Assembly (NCBI RefSeq): GCF_004011695.2
Contig: NC_082411.1
Span: forward strand, 1,534,001-1,598,000
Source: Ascochyta rabiei
Lineage: Eukaryota > Ascomycota > Dothideomycetes > Pleosporales > Didymellaceae
Direction of reading: 5' to 3'
DNA length: 64,000 nucleotides
Shown piece after piece: positions 9,946 through 21,454 of the stretch. Position 1 is the first letter of the stretch; the number at the start of each line of letters is the position of its first letter. Below the pieces are notes generated by a model. It ran no database searches, had not been told where the DNA came from, and saw only the letters and a list, made by a program, of their open reading frames with translations. A program made the position numbers and the translations under genes.

Positions 9946-10558
9946 ATTGGTCGCGGCGGTGTGTTCTCGACAGAACAATGCTCAGCGTAGGACGGGCGCG
10001 GGTGGACGTTGGGCGGGTCCAGTGCGTGTGCGACTGTGTGACTGTGTGACTGTGACTGTGTACGATGGAGGCGGAGTGGTCAAGTTGCGCGGAGATGTTG
10101 CGGGTCCGTGTGATCAAAGGCTCCGTTGACGACAAGCTGCACGGGCGAATGGGCGGTGTTGCAGTACGCGCAAGTGGGGCGCAGCAGTGAATGGCGATTG
10201 TCGAATGTCGAGGTCGAGGTCGAGGTTGAGGTCGAGGTCGAGGTTGAAGTCGAGGTCGAGGTCGAGGTCTGGCTCGTGGAGAGACTCAAGACTCAAGGAA
10301 TCTTCAGCACTCGTCTGGGTGGCGCATCTAGCGCGGCCGTAGAGAGACGCGCGTGATTGGCCCACCTGCACCGGGATCATCGATAATTTGATGCTACCTT
10401 CGGTACAGTTTAGGGGCGGTAGGCATCTCCTGTACCGCTATTTTGCATAAGAAACACGGGTCTTCCCCTTGTTTGGCTCCTCACCTCGCCAATTGACACT
10501 GCTTCAACACAGTACCTTTTGTTTCCCCCACGCATCGTCGCCGCTCTCTACCGCCGCC
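9946..10558. promoter_or_regulatory. Shared upstream region of SLT11 and ERG6
   Basis: The 613-bp divergent intergenic region contains a TGTGACTG-type short repeat at about 10028-10060, a hexamer array, and an inverted CCAAT box (GATTGG, about 10354-10359) on the ERG6 side. No sterol-responsive element could be identified with confidence. Confidence 0.4.
10207..10272. repeat. GAGGTC hexamer microsatellite, about 11 copies
   Basis: Copies of GAGGTC with GAGGTT and GAAGTC variants form a tract between SLT11 and ERG6. Translation in any frame gives EVEVEV or DLDLDL repeats, which are not genes. Confidence 0.95.
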
Positions 10559-11812
10559 ATGTCTCCCTCTGCGCTCGAACAGGAAGACCACAACCGCGAT
10601 GCCGCCTTCAACAAGGCCATGCACGGCCAATCGGCCAAGGCGCGTGGTGGTATGACGGCCATGCTGCAAAAGGACAAGGCCGCGCAGCAGGCCGCCGTGG
10701 ACGAGTACTTCAAGCACTGGGACAACAAGGCGGCCGCCGACGAGACCGAGGAGACACGGAAGGTACGCGTTGGCATGCGCACAGACAGAAAGGCAGCAAC
10801 GGCAGTAACAGCAGCTAACATACGCAGGAACGACGAGACGAGTACGCCACCCTGACCAGGCACTACTACAACCTGGCCACGGACCTGTACGAGTACGGCT
10901 GGGGACAGAGCTTCCACTTCTGCCGCTATGCCTACGGCGAGTCCTTCTACCGCGCCATTGCCCGCCACGAGCACTACCTCGCCCACAAGATGCAGCTGCA
11001 GGACAACATGCGCGTGCTCGACGTCGGCTGCGGCGTCGGCGGTCCTGCGCGTGAGATAGTCAAGTTTGCCGGCGTCAACGTCGTCGGTCTCAACAACAAC
11101 GACTACCAGATTGAGCGTGCGACGGCCTACGCCGAGAAGGAGGGCCTGGCAGACAAGCTAACCTTCACCAAGGGTGACTTCATGGTACGCACCCATCCTC
11201 TCTGTTGAAGTCCTGCCACTGACACGGCCCCAGCAAATGTCTTTCCCCGACAACTCTTTCGACGCCGTCTACGCCATCGAGGCCACCGTCCACGCCCCCT
11301 CGCTCGAGGGCATCTACAGCGAGATCTTCCGCGTGCTCAAGCCTGGCGGTGTGTTTGGCGTCTACGAGTGGCTCATGACCGACAAGTACGACAACGAGAA
11401 CCCCCACCACCGGGAGATCCGTCTCGGTATCGAGATTGGTGACGGCATCTCCAACATGGAGAAGATCGACGTCGCCCTCGCTGCCATGAAGGCGGCCGGC
11501 TTCGTCATGGAGCACCACGAGGACCTGGCTGACCGTGACGACCCCTACCCGTGGTACTGGCCGCTGTCCGGCCAGCTCAAGTACATCAGCACGATAGGCG
11601 ACATCCCCACCATCCTGCGCATGACCAAGGTCGGCCGCGGGCTCGTCCACAGGTTCGTCGGCGCTCTCGAGACGATCGGCCTGGCACCCAAGGGCACCCA
11701 GAAGACGGCAGACAGCCTCGCGCTCGCCGCCGACTGCCTGGTTGCCGGCGGTCGCGAGAAGCTCTTCACGCCCATGTACCTGATGGTGGGCCGCAAGCCT
11801 GCCGACGCTTAG
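10559..11812 (+). CDS. ERG6: Sterol 24-C-methyltransferase
   Basis: Exons 10559-10762, 10828-11184 and 11234-11812 (introns 65 and 49 bp, all phase 0) encode 379 aa, the usual Erg6 length. The SAM-binding motif [12 protein letters not shown] is at about 132-143, preceded by the Erg6 signature [13 protein letters not shown] (about 89-101). The sterol-methyltransferase C-terminal domain follows ([30 protein letters not shown]). The enzyme transfers a methyl group from S-adenosylmethionine to C-24 of zymosterol-type sterols, or lanosterol in many filamentous fungi, in ergosterol synthesis at ER/lipid droplets. All key motifs are intact. Confidence 0.97.
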
Positions 11813-12025
11813 GCGTGTCGAGCGGAGCGGAGCCGAGCATTTCACTTCCTTGCAGCACCTGTTGTTCTCTAGACCATTTTGCATCCAGGCCTGTTCAGCC
11901 TGGATTTCGCTTCTACGAGCATTGTTGGCTCCAGCTCTTGTACCGCAAGCGTCGCAAAAGGCGCGTTATCTATGCATGTAATATCGATAGGGTCTGGGGG
12001 GTATAATGAGAAGGTGATTTGTGGC

Positions 12026-12122
12026 CAAGGCATGGGTGTGTTGTGCGAGCATGGTTGTGCTGTGCGAGCATGGTTGTGCTGTGCGAGCATGGTTGTGCTG
12101 TGCGAGCATGGTTGTGGGTGTT
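12026..12122. repeat. 19-bp minisatellite downstream of ERG6
   Basis: About four to five copies of GAGCATGGTTGTGCTGTGC, near identical, starting about 215 bp after the ERG6 stop codon. Confidence 0.92.
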
Positions 12123-12209
12123 GATGATGATGATGGACGCGGTGTGTTAAAACTAGCAAGCCTCTAGTGGCATGCGTGTTGAGATGCACCTTGGTATGTT
12201 ATTCTGGTA

Positions 12210-12478
12210 TGTCTGTTATATTCTAGCAGATCTATTGTATTCTACGTCTATTGTATTCTAGCACATCTATTGTATTCTACGTCTGTTATATTCTAGCGCA
12301 TCTATTGTATTCTACGTCTGTTGTATTCTACGTCTGTTATATTCTAGCACGTCTATTGTATTCTACGTCTGTTGTATTCCAGCACGTCTATTATATACCA
12401 GCACGTCTATTGTATGGTATGGTCTATGGTATGGTCCATGGTATGGTCCATGGTTTGGTCCATGGTATGTCGAATGGT
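12210..12478. repeat. Compound minisatellite upstream of PDB1
   Basis: From about 12210 to 12412 units of 16-19 bp alternate between TCTAGCACATCTATTGTAT and TCTACGTCTGTTGTAT forms. From 12413 to about 12478 a second array (ATGGTATGGTCC) follows directly. Two different motifs are thus head-to-tail in the intergenic gap. No coding content was found. Confidence 0.88.
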
Positions 12479-12691
12479 CGAATGGTCATGCAAGAATGCA
12501 GGTCGGCCGGGTGAAACCGCAGCAAAGGGCGGCAGACGCTAGTCGTTGGGACAGCGTCCGTGCTCCATTGTCGGAGCTTCCAGTTTTGCAAAACTGTTGA
12601 CACTCGGACAGCTCCAGCCATCACCACCGCCGGCACCGCTTCTCCCCCCGCCTCCTTCTCGCGACCCCCCGAGAGCCCCAACACAGACACA

Positions 12692-14250
12692 ATGGCCGCC
12701 TCCAGGATCACCCGCCCGGCCGCCCGCCTGCTCGCCGCCTCGCGCCCGGCGTTGCGCCCTGCGTTCCGCGCCGCAGCCCTCACCCCCTCGATGGCGCGCA
12801 GAGGATACGCCGCGGGCCAGAAGGAGATGACGGTGCGCGAGGCCCTGAACGAGGCCATGGCCGAGGAGATGGAGCGCAACGACAAGGTCTTTGTCTTGGG
12901 AGAGGAGGTTGCGCAGTACAACGGAGCGTACGTGCCCCCCGTCTTGGCTGGCTGTGCTGCGATACCCGACCGGCGCACGAACCGCGCACAGCCGCCGTCT
13001 TGTGCAGAGGGCGGCATGGCCATGTTGGGCCGTCGCAGCCTCTCGCGGATGGTCGCAGTCTCTCGCAGATGGTCGCAGCCTCTCGCAGATGGTCGCAGCC
13101 TCTCGCAGATGGTCGCAGCCTCTCGCGGATGGTCGCAGCCTGCACAGCTGCCCGGCATTCAGGCCCCAGACCTGCCTCGATCGGTGCTGACGGAGCTGCA
13201 GTTACAAGGTCACAAAGGGCCTGCTCGACCGCTTCGGCGAGAAGAGGGTCATCGACTCGCCCATCACAGAGTCTGGCTTCGCCGGTCTGACCGTCGGTGC
13301 CGCCCTGGCTGGTCTGCACCCCATTGTGAGTCCCGGACAGCTGCACGGCGCCGCCTCCACACAGCACTGACCCCTCCCCTCGACAGTGCGAGTTCATGAC
13401 CTTCAACTTCGCCATGCAGGCCATTGACCAGATCATCAACTCGGCCGCAAAGACACACTACATGTCCGGCGGCACCCAGCCCTGCAACATCACCTTCCGC
13501 GGCCCCAACGGTTTCGCCTCCGGTGTCGGTGCCCAGCACTCCCAGGACTACTCGGCCTGGTACGGCAGCATCCCCGGCCTCAAGGTCGTTGCCCCTTACA
13601 GCGCCGAGGACGCAAAGGGCCTGCTGAAGGCTGCTATCCGCGACCCCAACCCCGTCGTCGTCTTGGAGAACGAGTCCGTCTCCCCACGAGCCCCTCTGCG
13701 CGTACCAGCTAACAACACCCCAGGCTTCTCTACGGCCTCTCCTTCCCCATGAGCGAGGAGGCCCAGAAGGACGACTTTGTCATCCCCGTAAGCCCAAATG
13801 CCTACAACTCAACTCCACCAGCATGCTGACAAGCCACAGTTCGGCAAGGCCAAGATCGAGCGCCCTGGCAAGGACCTCACCATCGTCACCCTCTCGCGCT
13901 GCGTCGGCCAGTCCCTCGTCGCCGCCGAGCAGCTCAAGCAAAAGTACGGCATCGAGGCCGAGGTCATCAACCTGCGCTCGATAAAGCCGCTCGACATTGA
14001 AGCCATTGTCAAGTCGGTCAAGAAGACGGGCCACATGCTGTGCGTCGAGTCCGGCTTCCCCTCGTTCGGTGTCGCCTCGGAGATCATGGCGCTCACCTGC
14101 GAGTACGCCTTCGACTACCTCGAGGCTCCCCCCGCCCGTGTCACCGGTGCCGAGGTCCCCACACCGTACGCCCAGAAGCTCGAGGAGATGTCCTTCCCCC
14201 AGGAGGATACCATTGTCAACTACGCCGCCAAGCTGCTCCGCGTCGCATAA
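12692..14250 (+). CDS. PDB1: Pyruvate dehydrogenase E1 component subunit beta, mitochondrial
   Basis: Five exons: 12692-12927, 13202-13325, 13387-13673, 13724-13787 and 13840-14250, giving 373 aa. The N-terminus is an Arg/Ala-rich mitochondrial presequence ending near the RRGYAAG site. Conserved E1-beta blocks follow: [32 protein letters not shown], the [15 protein letters not shown] region, [24 protein letters not shown] and the C-terminal transketolase domain (VITLSR-like [18 protein letters not shown]). With E1-alpha it performs the TPP-dependent decarboxylation of pyruvate in the matrix. Introns 2-4 are about 50-61 bp but intron 1 is 274 bp because of a minisatellite. Confidence 0.96.
13033..13142. 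repeat. 20-bp minisatellite inside PDB1 intron 1
   Basis: Five to six copies of CTCTCGCAGATGGTCGCAGC, with GCAGAT/GCGGAT variants, occupy much of the first intron. The unit contains AG dinucleotides that could offer decoy acceptors, but the acceptor at 13201 restores the protein family frame. Confidence 0.93.
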
Positions 14251-17200
14251 GCGCAGCTTACACAGCTTAAGCGTGGCAAGCGAGGGTGCACTTCAGAGAC
14301 TCGGATGTGGAGTGGTGGAGTGGTGGAGCACGACATGCGGCAGTCTTGGCCGTATCCATGCAGACCACTCAAGGGGGCTGATTATGTACCGTGTATGAAC
14401 AGACGCGATTTTCGTTGGCTATAGCCCACAGTTCCGAATCCCCCGGGCTGAGAGATTGCTAATGATGGTTGTGGAGTGGGAGAAAGAGAGAGAGAGAGCG
14501 TGTGTACGTGGGAAAGCATTTCAAATCTGCATGTACAAGTATTTATTTGCTTATTTTCTTCCTCTCCCTCTCCCTCTTCCTCTCCCGCTTCCTCTCTTTC
14601 CTTCTTCCATTTTCCCTTCTTCCCTATTACCCACCGTCCTCCTAAAAGCATCTCGAGGCCTTGCGTGCGTGCGTTCGTGCATGCTTCCATCTCTCTGTCA
14701 CCTCTGTCCCTCTTCTCCTGCCTTGTCTGTCCCGTCCCGTCCTGTCCGGTCCTGTCCGCAACCAACAGTCCCGTGACAAGGGAGCAAAACAAGCCAGGCC
14801 CTCGCATTACCCTCTCGCCATTCACCGCCATACTACCTGATTCTCCCCATCTCAGAGACGTTTGTGGATTGCGGGATTGTGTGCCGTTCAGCCTCGCTGT
14901 ATTGTGTCGTAGGTGGGTGGGACAGTGCACTACAATCTACATGTCAGTGCCGTACATGTCAGCACGTAGCGTATTTTACCTTCTTTTATTTTATTTTACC
15001 TTTTTTTACTTTGTTTTACCTTCTTTTACTTTCAAACCAAGGCGTTTGTAGATTCCCAACGGCTATTCAGCCATCTGTGACCGTCTCATTCCTTGCCGTC
15101 GATATATGGACAAATAGGGGAGGATATGGTTGGTGTCCTTCCACAACGGTTTACTTACTCCAGCCAGTCAAGCCAACTCCCACGCCATCTCGTCTGCAGC
15201 CACGAAGCGGGCGGTGCGTAATTGGCTGCCACGCGGCCTCGGGGTGTGCAGCAGACGAGAGTGGATGGAGGGCCTTGAAGGTGTGCTTACACGTGGCATA
15301 ACAGTATTATAGAAGTCTGCAAAGCGAGGGCTGAGATTTGGAACATCACTGGTGGTGTAGGGTTCATATGGACACGTGCCACGTGTGTGGAAACGTTGGT
15401 GCGCGTGGATGAGGTTGAAGGGGGTCGAAGCTGTCAAGGCTTGGATAGGACAGCGCAACGACCTGGACACACGCCTCTGGAGACCGTTCCAGCGAACAAG
15501 CGTGCAGACTACGATACCGGACTTGCATCGTCACCTTGGCCTGTGTCAGTACATCGTACAACGGGAAGGGAAAGCGTGGAGAAGCGCAGTCGAGCGTGGA
15601 AGCCCAACGTGGATGAAACTCATGACGAAAAGCAACGAAGCACGAACGGGGGAGCTCGACTAGGAAGGCATTGCGGCTTGATGCTTTGCAGGTTGCCTGC
15701 ATGACACGTCCACGTGGTGCAGGCCGACGTACCGTAGAAGATTCCAAATCCTCACCGCGGCTGCGCCTTAGCAAGTCTAGGTATGTGCTTTTCAGAATTC
15801 GGCTTCGCGTTGGCGTTGAGCATCCCCAATCTTGCAAGGTTCATGCAGGTACAAGCAGTTGGCTGTGACGCAACGCAGAAGCCTTGCCAAGTATGCTTCG
15901 CGTTCGGATTCACACGGGGATGCCCTGTTCCACGTGCGGCGGTTGACGCAGTGCAACGTAGTCTCTCCTGGGACTGGGACGCATGTCTGGCGTACCGTGT
16001 ACTAGTCGGATGCCGTCGTCTCTTTGGTTTTGACTCTCCTGAACTTGGTCAGGATGACTGTTTCGCTTGGAAGTCTTGCTGGGTCGGGATCCTTGATGAG
16101 CAACTGTCATCAGATTGCTTGATCGGTTACGAGTGACAACGTTTCCTTAGGAAGGGTGAATGTAGCTTTTCTACAGTGATGACCATGTGGTAGGTACGTG
16201 GTAGGTATCGGTAGTCAACCACGAGAGCATGATAGGTCTGTCCTGCTTGCATATACCTGATGCCCCTGGACGGCAACAAAGTTCATGGAACCTGTCTTGA
16301 CGGGTCGACCGAGGATTTGCGCACGTACAAGTGTGATACGCAGGAGAACAGCCCATTGGAAGATCGCGTGGTGCACACGAATGGTATGCGAAAGTTCGAC
16401 TTCCAAACCTATTTGGTCCCTGCCGTGTGGGCAGACTATGGCCTGATCCAAGAGGCCACCAGAAGTTGAAAAAAAAAAAGCAAGACGAGATGCGCATCCA
16501 AGTATAAGACGCAGTCTGGATCGACTGCACGTCGACGCCACTCGGTCCAAGCTGCCAATCTCGGTGTCTAGAGCTTGAGTGTCCACTACAAAAGCGCTGT
16601 GGTTGCAATCTCCTTTAGCCGTTGGTCCCCGCTAGTTGACCGATGATGTCCACAGGTGTGCAGATGTAGGCCGTACAAAGTTGTGTGACGCCCCACAGAT
16701 TGTCGTAGCGCAACTGATATACGTCGACGGTGGACTATGCTCGAAATCGTGGGAAGCACTGAAGTCTCTAACATGCGCGGCAGAACGACATGGAAGGAGC
16801 TGTCAAAAATCAAGCTGAGCAGGACCGTTGCTTGCAGGCTGGTTCGGCATGACGTACGACGATATAGTGACTTCGAGAAGCGTCAACGATCAGCTGGACA
16901 CGCATCCATCGTGTGCACATGCGGCTCAAAAAGTAACGTTAATTGGGAACGTCCAAGCTCGCGTGGGAAACGAAGTTGTGCTTAGCTGTGTGAGTTACAC
17001 TGCATAAGGTCCAGACTGCTTTTGTAGGCAGAACGGCACGGGTAAGGAGGGCCGCGCCACCCGAAGTGGACAAGTGCAGCTTCGGTAAACAACGTCCCGT
17101 GGAAACTGCCGCCCATGCCTGACAAGTCACGAATACCCCAGAGCCCATCCCCGTTATCGTATGATCTGGGCAACATGCAGACCATGCAGAAAGCCTTAGC

Positions 17201-18647
17201 GACGTTCGTCGGCTAGTCGCAGTTTGATACTGCATGTGAAAGCTCGCTTTGCAGCCGAAGCAGTTGCAGTACACTTCTTTGGCTGCGGTGGGGCATGCAA
17301 GGCTTGCAGGCCCACGAGGGGGCGCAATACTTCGCCTACTCCTTTGGTCAATATTCGCTAATGGAGAGAAGTTTGTTAAGCTCCGATGCAGATCCATTGC
17401 GCTGGGTCCGGGAATATATGCTCACCGAAGGCATTGATGGTATGGTCTCAGGCAGGTTACCACAATCGAATATCCGCTCAAGGTTGGCATTCGCTCTCGA
17501 CAACCGCTCGAACGAGAATCCCCTCAAAAACTACCTCAGTACATTACGTTCATCCTCAAGAACGCAAGTCTTCGCTTAACCACCACATTCAACACCAGCG
17601 CCTCCTTTCTCGTAACGACAGTGGCTGCCGCAAAACATCGGCTAGATAGTGCCATGATCGTACGATTCCTACCTGCAGACGATGTTGCACGTCACCACGT
17701 CAAGATGGCAGTAACGGCAATCCGTTTCTCCAAAGTGAGCCCTTGATGTCCTAATCCCCTCTAGCTTGGTCGCGGCTGAGGGTTCAACGTCCATGCAGCC
17801 ACTTAGACTTATCACAAGAAGCACGGCGAAGCTCGGTAAATGCACCGGTCGAGACGGTAATCCTCATTAGTCTTATAGCAATACCGAATTCGACTTACCA
17901 ATCCGCTTTCAGAAACTAGCCTTGCGTCTCCACGTGGGAAGCAAGAACGGTTGGCTTCTGCAAGCCTTACCGACCATATCACAAAGACCGCCCACTTGGC
18001 CAACAGGCGGCCGCGCTGGATGGACTTACCCAGCTTATTGGAGGCCGAGTGTTACTCCTCGAGGTGAAGGGCCGCGTTTGTTGCCGCATCTGCTCTGCTC
18101 AATACCACAATATCCAATCACAAGACGTGCCTCGGGCTTTACGCTGTACTTCGAGCCTTGGAGTATCGTCACATGAGACACACTTTTGGCTCCTCCCAAC
18201 CCAAAACCTGCTCGTAAGTGGGAAAAGAAAACGCTGATCATTTGCGTCTCACAAGCGGCTTAATACGCGTTCCAGGGTATCTTGCAATGACATCTTTCGG
18301 ACCTTGGTCCGGCTTTTAACTAATTGCATGTCCTCATACCACTTGCCAGGATGGACCTAAGCACTCCAGTCAAATCATCACTCCGACTGCAAGTCGCTTC
18401 TCCGGGCTCTTTCGTCAAGTCATTGCTCGACGACTCAGCTTCCGACACCAACAATAGGTCGCTACTATACGAATCGTCTCTGTTGGTAAGCGTGCCATTC
18501 GTGTGACTACGGGCAGGGAGCTGCAGGTGTTGAACAACACTTGCGGTAGAGTCTGTCTTCTCACCGCTCGGGACTTGCATGCTAACCCGTTTCGGTAGCC
18601 ACACTACACGGACGTTCTCCGCTACTACAGCTTCACTATCTCCCACA
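14251..18647. other. 4.4-kb region without recognisable gene
   Basis: No frame here shows a known family or a convincing exon chain. A pyrimidine-rich tract (CTCTCCCT-type) spans about 14525-14640 and a TTTTACCTTC-type tract about 14977-15040. Open frames up to about 190 codons (for example 15364-15837 minus and 17295-17579 plus) lack recognisable motifs. RIP-like AT enrichment is not obvious. It may be relic DNA or hold ncRNA that cannot be seen by reading. Confidence 0.5.
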
Positions 18648-20047
18648 ATGGTCGTGCCCGCAGACCAGACGCTTTTATTCACGCTTCCTTTAGAGCTCCG
18701 TGAACTGATATACAGAGCTGTGCTTTCATCGCCTTTGGATGGTACGGAATTACTGCGGACCTGTCGAGAGATCTACTTGGAGGCTCAAAAGTTCCTCTTT
18801 GAGCGACCGCTCAGCTTTCGAAGCCAGTCGGTCCTTTTTCACTGGCTAAATCGAGTCCCACCCGAATATCTGCCGCAAGCCAAGGTGCTATCGCTCAACA
18901 TTCAAGAAGTCGACCTCAGGTCGCTACTTAGCGCACCAGCTCTGGTCAGCCATCCAGGTGATCCACCTCGGCTCCTGACATGGGAACTTTACGAGGCGGA
19001 GCTAGAAAGGCTAAACCATGCTCTGAGACAATTGCCCAAGATTCAGAGAATTATCATTCGGGCAGTATCGGGTCGACAGTCGTTTCTATACCGCGAATGC
19101 CTCCAAAGGTTCTTGGGAATGTTAGGCTCCTTGTATCCGGACCTTGTGGATATCAGCTTAGAAGGTAAATTCCACCACCAGAGCCTGTCGTTCTTGTCGA
19201 GTTTCAAAAAGCTAGAGGCTTTCTCGTTTGACGGCTTCTCTGCCTCCTCGCCGAGCGAGACGGCTGGGGTACTGGCTGGCTTGCAACGTCTCACAAGTTT
19301 GTCGCTCGTCTCCCAGGGTACCATGCTTTCTCCAGGTTCTCATATGCACAGTGACTATACAGCTAAACGCCAGTCTTTCACTGGTGGCGTCGTTAACAAA
19401 ATGGACAACCTCACTTGCTTCTCAGTCACAGAAACCATTCCAGTTTCGGCGCCCACCTTGTTCTTTACGCCTGAGATCCTAAACTCGCTACAAAAACATC
19501 AAAGCCTGAGGAAACTAAAGGTCTGTCTGTCCCAGACTCCAGATCATGACACCCTGACAGCCATGCGGAGCTTCCTAGAACATACACAGATCAGGATTCT
19601 AGACCTTGATTGGCCGGACTTGGAACCCAATGCTGTTGGGACCTTCTCGCTGATGCCCGAATGTCTCGAGGAACTTTGGATAAGAGCAAAGAGCACAGCA
19701 GATGCGTTTGATATCATCTGGTCTATCGCCGAAAGCCGGAAAGCAGGAGAGGTACAAGCTTTGTACGAGCTCGTTCTTGTGCGCACCACACAGATGTACG
19801 GCATCATCAGCCCGTTCGGCAACGAAAGAAAAGACAGCGGCGCAGAAGGAACTACGGAGTACGCCGATACTGTGAGTTTCCCCTGGCTGTATAGCCTACC
19901 TCTGTCTGAAACACTGTGCGGTGAGCTGACACCATCATCTAGATGTGCCCTGCCCCGAATGAGACGGAAGCGATCAATCTTGGTCGGGCACAGAGGTGCT
20001 TACAAGTCTTGGGTGTGCGAGTCTCATGGTATACCGAACAATGTTGA
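18648..20047 (+). CDS. Hypothetical F-box-like protein, fungal orphan family
   Basis: Exons 18648-19871 and 19943-20047 join in phase 0 over a 71-bp intron (GTGAGT...CATCTAG) to give 442 aa. The N-terminal TLPLELRELIYRAVLSS, followed by LLRTCREIYLEAQKFLFERPLSF, is the pattern of the many dothideomycete proteins with an F-box/2EXR-like start. The rest has irregular leucine-rich stretches (LRKLKVCLSQ, IRILDLDWPD) like degenerate LRRs. After splicing the tail is RCLQVLGVRVSWYTEQC. F-box proteins recruit substrates to SCF ubiquitin ligases; that function is only inferred. An upstream in-frame ATG at 18579 would add 23 residues; 18648 fits the family better. Confidence 0.7.
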
Positions 20048-21454
20048 GCAACGTGGTCTGTCACAATACCTGCGTAGCGCGGGTCTGCACGAGCTTAGCT
20101 AAGACGTGTGTATCACGACTCGCACTCAAGACCAGAAGGCCCACCAAATTCTTACACTAGAGATGCTATACGTTCATAACTATGGTTGAATTTTGTTGTG
20201 TAATGATTGGTAGCCACTACTGTTGTTACTAGCTGACGAGTGCAGTGATGGCCCTACCTGAACTAGCCATGTTTACTCACTTCAGACCCTACCGCTTCCC
20301 TTATGTCGCTCGTAGCATCCATCCAAAAGCTTACTGCGGCGCTGCGACATTCCAGCGCACTCGCGATCATGGAAATTACCCGAGAAGAGTTGAATCAGTA
20401 GCATGTCTTCAGCCACAACTTTGACACGATGTCTCTCGTGTCTGTTGTTCATGCGCGCCGTGCCAGCAATCTACACGACACGGTCGGCAATGCCCACAGA
20501 GAGGACGCGCAAGTGCTGTTATACACTGGTCTCCCGCAGACCTCTGAAACAGGTATGCGCGTAGAACTCCGTGACAGGACGTAAGCAAGAGTTGGCATAA
20601 CTCCAGCAGCATTGCAGAACAACACAATGCAGAACAGAGAGCGCTTGTACAACGCCCGCAGCGCATGGCTGGGTAGAGGCGGTTGATGCGTCAGCCTAGA
20701 CGAGAGAAGCGGGAAGTAGTTTGTGCTAACGGGCCGAGTCCAACATTTTCGACGGCCATGAATCGAGTCAGACGAGGATGGTGCAGAGACCGACTTGAGC
20801 TTACCTCCTACGCCGGCTCTGCTCTTTCTGCAAACCCAAGTTTACGTGGCTGTGCGGGGGGTGCAGATATTTGTGGTGTTTGAGCGTGCATTTTCAAACC
20901 GCTCTCTTACCACATGTACACTTCCGGTCCCTCCCGCAAGGGTCTTCGGTCAGCAGCACGATCGGCCGTGTAAGCCCGAGCTGCAGGGCAATCTGATGTG
21001 CCCTGGCCCTGGACAGTGGCAGCGAATCAGATGCGTGAAGCTAGAGAGAACACGCTCTAGACGCAGATGGCGTCATGCCGAACCGTGTTAGTCCATGTAT
21101 TCCTGCCATCGCGGCCGGAGATTCTGATGCGCCGTGGGGCATCCAGAACCACCAAAACGGTGGGTGGTGAGGCGTCGATTGAACGCTTATGGATACGCTG
21201 GCTTGAAAGCGGTCCGGCACGCCGAAGGGTCTCAAGTACGGGCGGCTTCGCTCCTAGGATTCCCCTCCTTTCATACTTTCTTTTCTCATCCAATCGACCC
21301 TCCAGCTATCTCTTCACGGCGCGTTCAACCAGACTTCACCGGCGCGGAACACGACCGCGTCTGGCGCGACCCCACCGAGATCGGTAGGAACAAAAGCAGC
21401 AAAACACACATCTTCTCACAAGCCGAAAATCGCGCGGTAAATCAGGTCGCAGTA
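20048..21454. other. Intergenic region without recognisable gene
   Basis: About 1.4 kb between the F-box-like gene and the aldo/keto reductase. The frame of the reductase is open upstream to 21134, but that extension lacks family similarity and probably is 5' UTR. Nothing else was recognised. Confidence 0.5.

Noticed and set aside
10126..10356. Frame encoding EVEVEVEV
   Set aside because: Translation of the GAGGTC hexamer array.
14476..15051. 191-codon frame rich in Ser/Pro/Leu
   Set aside because: Translation of a pyrimidine-rich low-complexity tract.
17295..17579. 94-codon ATG frame in the gene-free region
   Set aside because: No domain, no splice partners, no supporting context; cannot be distinguished from chance.
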